From: a virus
Strand: one strand, 5' to 3'
Virus record (IMG/VR): IMGVR_UViG_3300042987_000156
Location: 1-29,856 of that record
DNA length: 29,856 bases
The notes beneath the pieces were generated by a model, which ran no database searches, was not told the DNA's origin, and saw only the letters and a program-made list of their open reading frames with translations. This document shows positions 28,788-29,856 of the stretch, in pieces. Positions within the stretch are counted from its first letter, which is position 1. Each line of letters opens with the position of its first letter. Both the position numbers and the translations under genes were made by a program.

Positions 28788-29407
28788 TAGAAGACATCAT
28801 CCAAAGAGTCATCAAAGCCACCCTTTTGGTACTTCACCTGCCATTCAGGCGACTTTTGGATGGTCTTCTGTAGGTTCTCAGAGAGCTTGGCAAAGTCCGC
28901 TGGAGTGCTATCTTGGATGCTGTAGAGCAGCGTCTCGTTATGCGCCTCTGGAAGCCCTGATTTTTTAATCTGAGCCGGCACCGGATTGATGGTCTCAATG
29001 TTGGTGTAAGCGTTCCCATCCTGCCCTTGAGATTCGGTGACGTTGACCATCGCCCAAACCCCTAGAAGACGCTCCAAGTCGAAGCCATCGCGCTCGGCTT
29101 TGGTTAACGCAGCGCCCCGCCAAGACTCCAAATCCGCCGTTAGGGTGGACTTGTCAGACAGGAGGTTGGTGTACCGTTTAGAGATAGACAGCGGCTCTCC
29201 AGCAGCCGTTAACAGGGGTCTACCCTCACTATCCTCTGAGTGAATCTCGAACTGAATTAAGACTTTAGGTAAGTGTTTTTCCTTACCTTGCCAGACAGTA
29301 GTTTGAGTTCCCAAATCAACAATCCTGAAGCACCGAGCCAAATGCATACCCGGTGGAACAGGGGTAAACGAAGACTGGGAGGATTTACCTTTCGCAATAA
29401 GAGGCAT
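28787..29407 (-). CDS. Putative single-stranded DNA-binding phage protein
   Basis: 206 residues. It begins M-P-L-I-A-K-G, then T-P-V-P-P-G-M-H-L-A-R-C-F-R-I-V-D-L-G, a strand pattern seen in a phage family placed with replication genes. Middle parts include K-V-L-I-Q-F-E-I, S-K-R-Y-T-N-L-L-S-D-K-S-T-L and L-E-S-W-R-G. The C-terminus ends in the acidic, aromatic-capped D-D-S-L-D-D-V-F, like the tips of SSB proteins that recruit replication partners. It probably protects ssDNA or loads recombination enzymes; the nearby nuclease supports this. AAAGGA lies upstream of the ATG at 29407. Not demonstrated by motif alone. Confidence 0.7.
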   Translation of the reverse strand: MPLIAKGKSSQSSFTPVPPGMHLARCFRIVDLGTQTTVWQGKEKHLPKVLIQFEIHSEDSEGRPLLTAAGEPLSISKRYTNLLSDKSTLTADLESWRGAALTKAERDGFDLERLLGVWAMVNVTESQGQDGNAYTNIETINPVPAQIKKSGLPEAHNETLLYSIQDSTPADFAKLSENLQKTIQKSPEWQVKYQKGGFDDSLDDVF

Positions 29408-29576
29408 TTGTCTTTCCTTTCGCTAGGGCAGATAAGCCACATTCATAGCGGAGGATTGCCCAATCATCCTCCGTGGCAAAGCCGGTATAGGCACGCTCAA
29501 AAGCCTGCTCAAGTATTTGTAGTCGCTCTTGTTGAAGCTGGTTGTATTCATCTTCTTGCACGGGGTCTCTCCACAT
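29385..29576 (-). CDS. Small acidic helical early phage protein
   Basis: 63 residues, starting at 29576 behind a GAGAGGAG site at about ten-base spacing. It overlaps the double-CxxC gene (29 bases) and the SSB-like gene (23 bases). A charged helix (DEYNQLQQERLQILEQAFERA) is followed by Y-T-G-F-A-T-E-D-D-W-A-I-L-R-Y-E-C-G-L, a motif I recall from small proteins of related phages. No function known. The overlaps and ribosome binding site argue that it is real. Confidence 0.6.
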   Translation of the reverse strand: MWRDPVQEDEYNQLQQERLQILEQAFERAYTGFATEDDWAILRYECGLSALAKGKTNASYCER

Positions 29577-29721
29577 ATAAAGATGGCTCCTCTCGGCGCC
29601 TGTAAATGCTTTCGCTTGTTTTTTCTATGCAGTTTTTACACACCCAGCGTTTCACTTTGCCGGGTTTGATCATCCCGCCTTCCTCAGCCCTAGTAAATTG
29701 ACAACTTGTGCAGAATCTCAT
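29548..29721 (-). CDS. Double-CxxC zinc-ribbon mini-protein
   Basis: 57 residues, read by hand from the ATG at 29721 to the TGA at 29548-29550. Two CxxC pairs, C-T-S-C at residues 4-7 and C-K-N-C at 28-31, are 20 residues apart and should hold one zinc. Between them are E-E-G-G and K-R-W-V; after them a basic C-terminus. This layout is seen in small phage early proteins. Its start overlaps the stop of the upstream membrane peptide as ATGA, and its end overlaps the next gene, so translation is coupled. DNA or protein binding is inferred from the zinc ribbon only. Confidence 0.65.
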   Translation of the reverse strand: MRFCTSCQFTRAEEGGMIKPGKVKRWVCKNCIEKTSESIYRRREEPSLYVERPRARR

Positions 29722-29816
29722 TCATCCCTCAATAACAGTGCCAAGTACAAGCCGGCGCCAATACAGCCGACGATAAGGCCGACCACGATAAGTGCTACGC
29801 CTATGACCGCGATCAT
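29718..29816 (-). CDS. Small single-pass membrane peptide (possibly 5'-truncated)
   Basis: From the ATG at 29816 this encodes 32 residues, nearly all hydrophobic (M-I-A-V-I-G-V-A-L-I-V-V-G-L, then a Gly/Leu-rich stretch) ending R-D-E: one transmembrane helix with a short charged tail. The frame stays open to the window edge (29855), with more hydrophobic residues, so a longer protein with a second membrane segment may start outside. No clear ribosome binding site precedes the ATG at 29816. The stop is in an ATGA overlap with the zinc-ribbon gene. Function unknown; such early membrane peptides may act on host processes. Confidence 0.5.
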   Translation of the reverse strand: MIAVIGVALIVVGLIVGCIGAGLYLALLLRDE

Positions 29817-29856
29817 CGGATAAAGATTGCCGCAAATGTAAAAAAGGCAATAACGG

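Noticed and set aside
1-29856. tRNA genes, integrase, attachment sites or insertion sequences
   Set aside because: None was recognised on either strand; lysogeny cannot be excluded because only part of the genome is visible.

Overview
The window is a stretch of a tailed double-stranded DNA phage genome. It holds the distal part of a virion gene block and the start of a leftward-transcribed DNA-metabolism block. The proteins seen (connector-like proteins, a large tail-tube-like protein, internal virion proteins, a soluble lysozyme with a holin-like partner, and a virion transglycosylase) fit a short-tailed (podovirus-like) lytic phage, such as those known mainly from aquatic metagenomes. No integrase, tRNA, CRISPR array or transposase was seen. 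The host is unknown. A small HTH protein (28560-28787) resembles a family I associate with Burkholderiales and their phages, which is only a weak hint of a betaproteobacterial host.

Plus strand, 2-27523, is one long and tightly packed operon-like block. Nearly every junction is a TAATG or ATGA overlap or a gap of a few bases. (i) 2-3515: a truncated Lys/Gly-motif protein, small structural proteins, a C1q-like fiber, a small basic protein, a connector-like protein with an inserted discoidin-like domain, and a four-cysteine protein. (ii) 3515-7181: a 916-residue tail fiber and two small tail proteins. (iii) 7191-11293: three adjacent genes built from 24 copies of a roughly 45-55 residue repeat in arrays of 6, 6 and 6+6, best read as four six-bladed propellers. 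(iv) 11306-14520: a coiled-coil protein, a GT-A glycosyltransferase, a small unknown, a holin-like protein, a GH24 endolysin and a small basic protein. (v) 14520-18713: a second connector-like protein, a tail beta protein, a 691-residue tail protein with two inserted modules, and a small Trp-rich protein. (vi) 18713-27523: five probable internal or ejection proteins, the last with a lytic transglycosylase domain. A strong intrinsic terminator follows at 27551-27599.

Minus strand, 29855-27599, is a second overlapping operon that converges on the terminator: a small membrane peptide, a double-CxxC mini-protein, a small acidic helical protein, an SSB-like protein with an acidic tail, an HTH protein, a Cas4/RecB-like PD-(D/E)XK nuclease and a small unknown. 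This looks like an early replication/recombination module.

The most interesting region is 7191-11293. The arrays come in strict multiples of six. Two of the three end in a His-Gly-Gly-Leu stop whose glycine codons (GGA GGT) form the Shine-Dalgarno sequence of the next propeller gene. The third, which is followed by a gene with its own ribosome binding site, uses GGT GGT instead. This suggests a self-contained, duplicable receptor-binding cassette. Other notable points are a Gly-Gly/Tyr-Ala-x-Gly-Gly motif shared by three virion proteins, and fiber repeats with identical protein but heavily altered synonymous codons.
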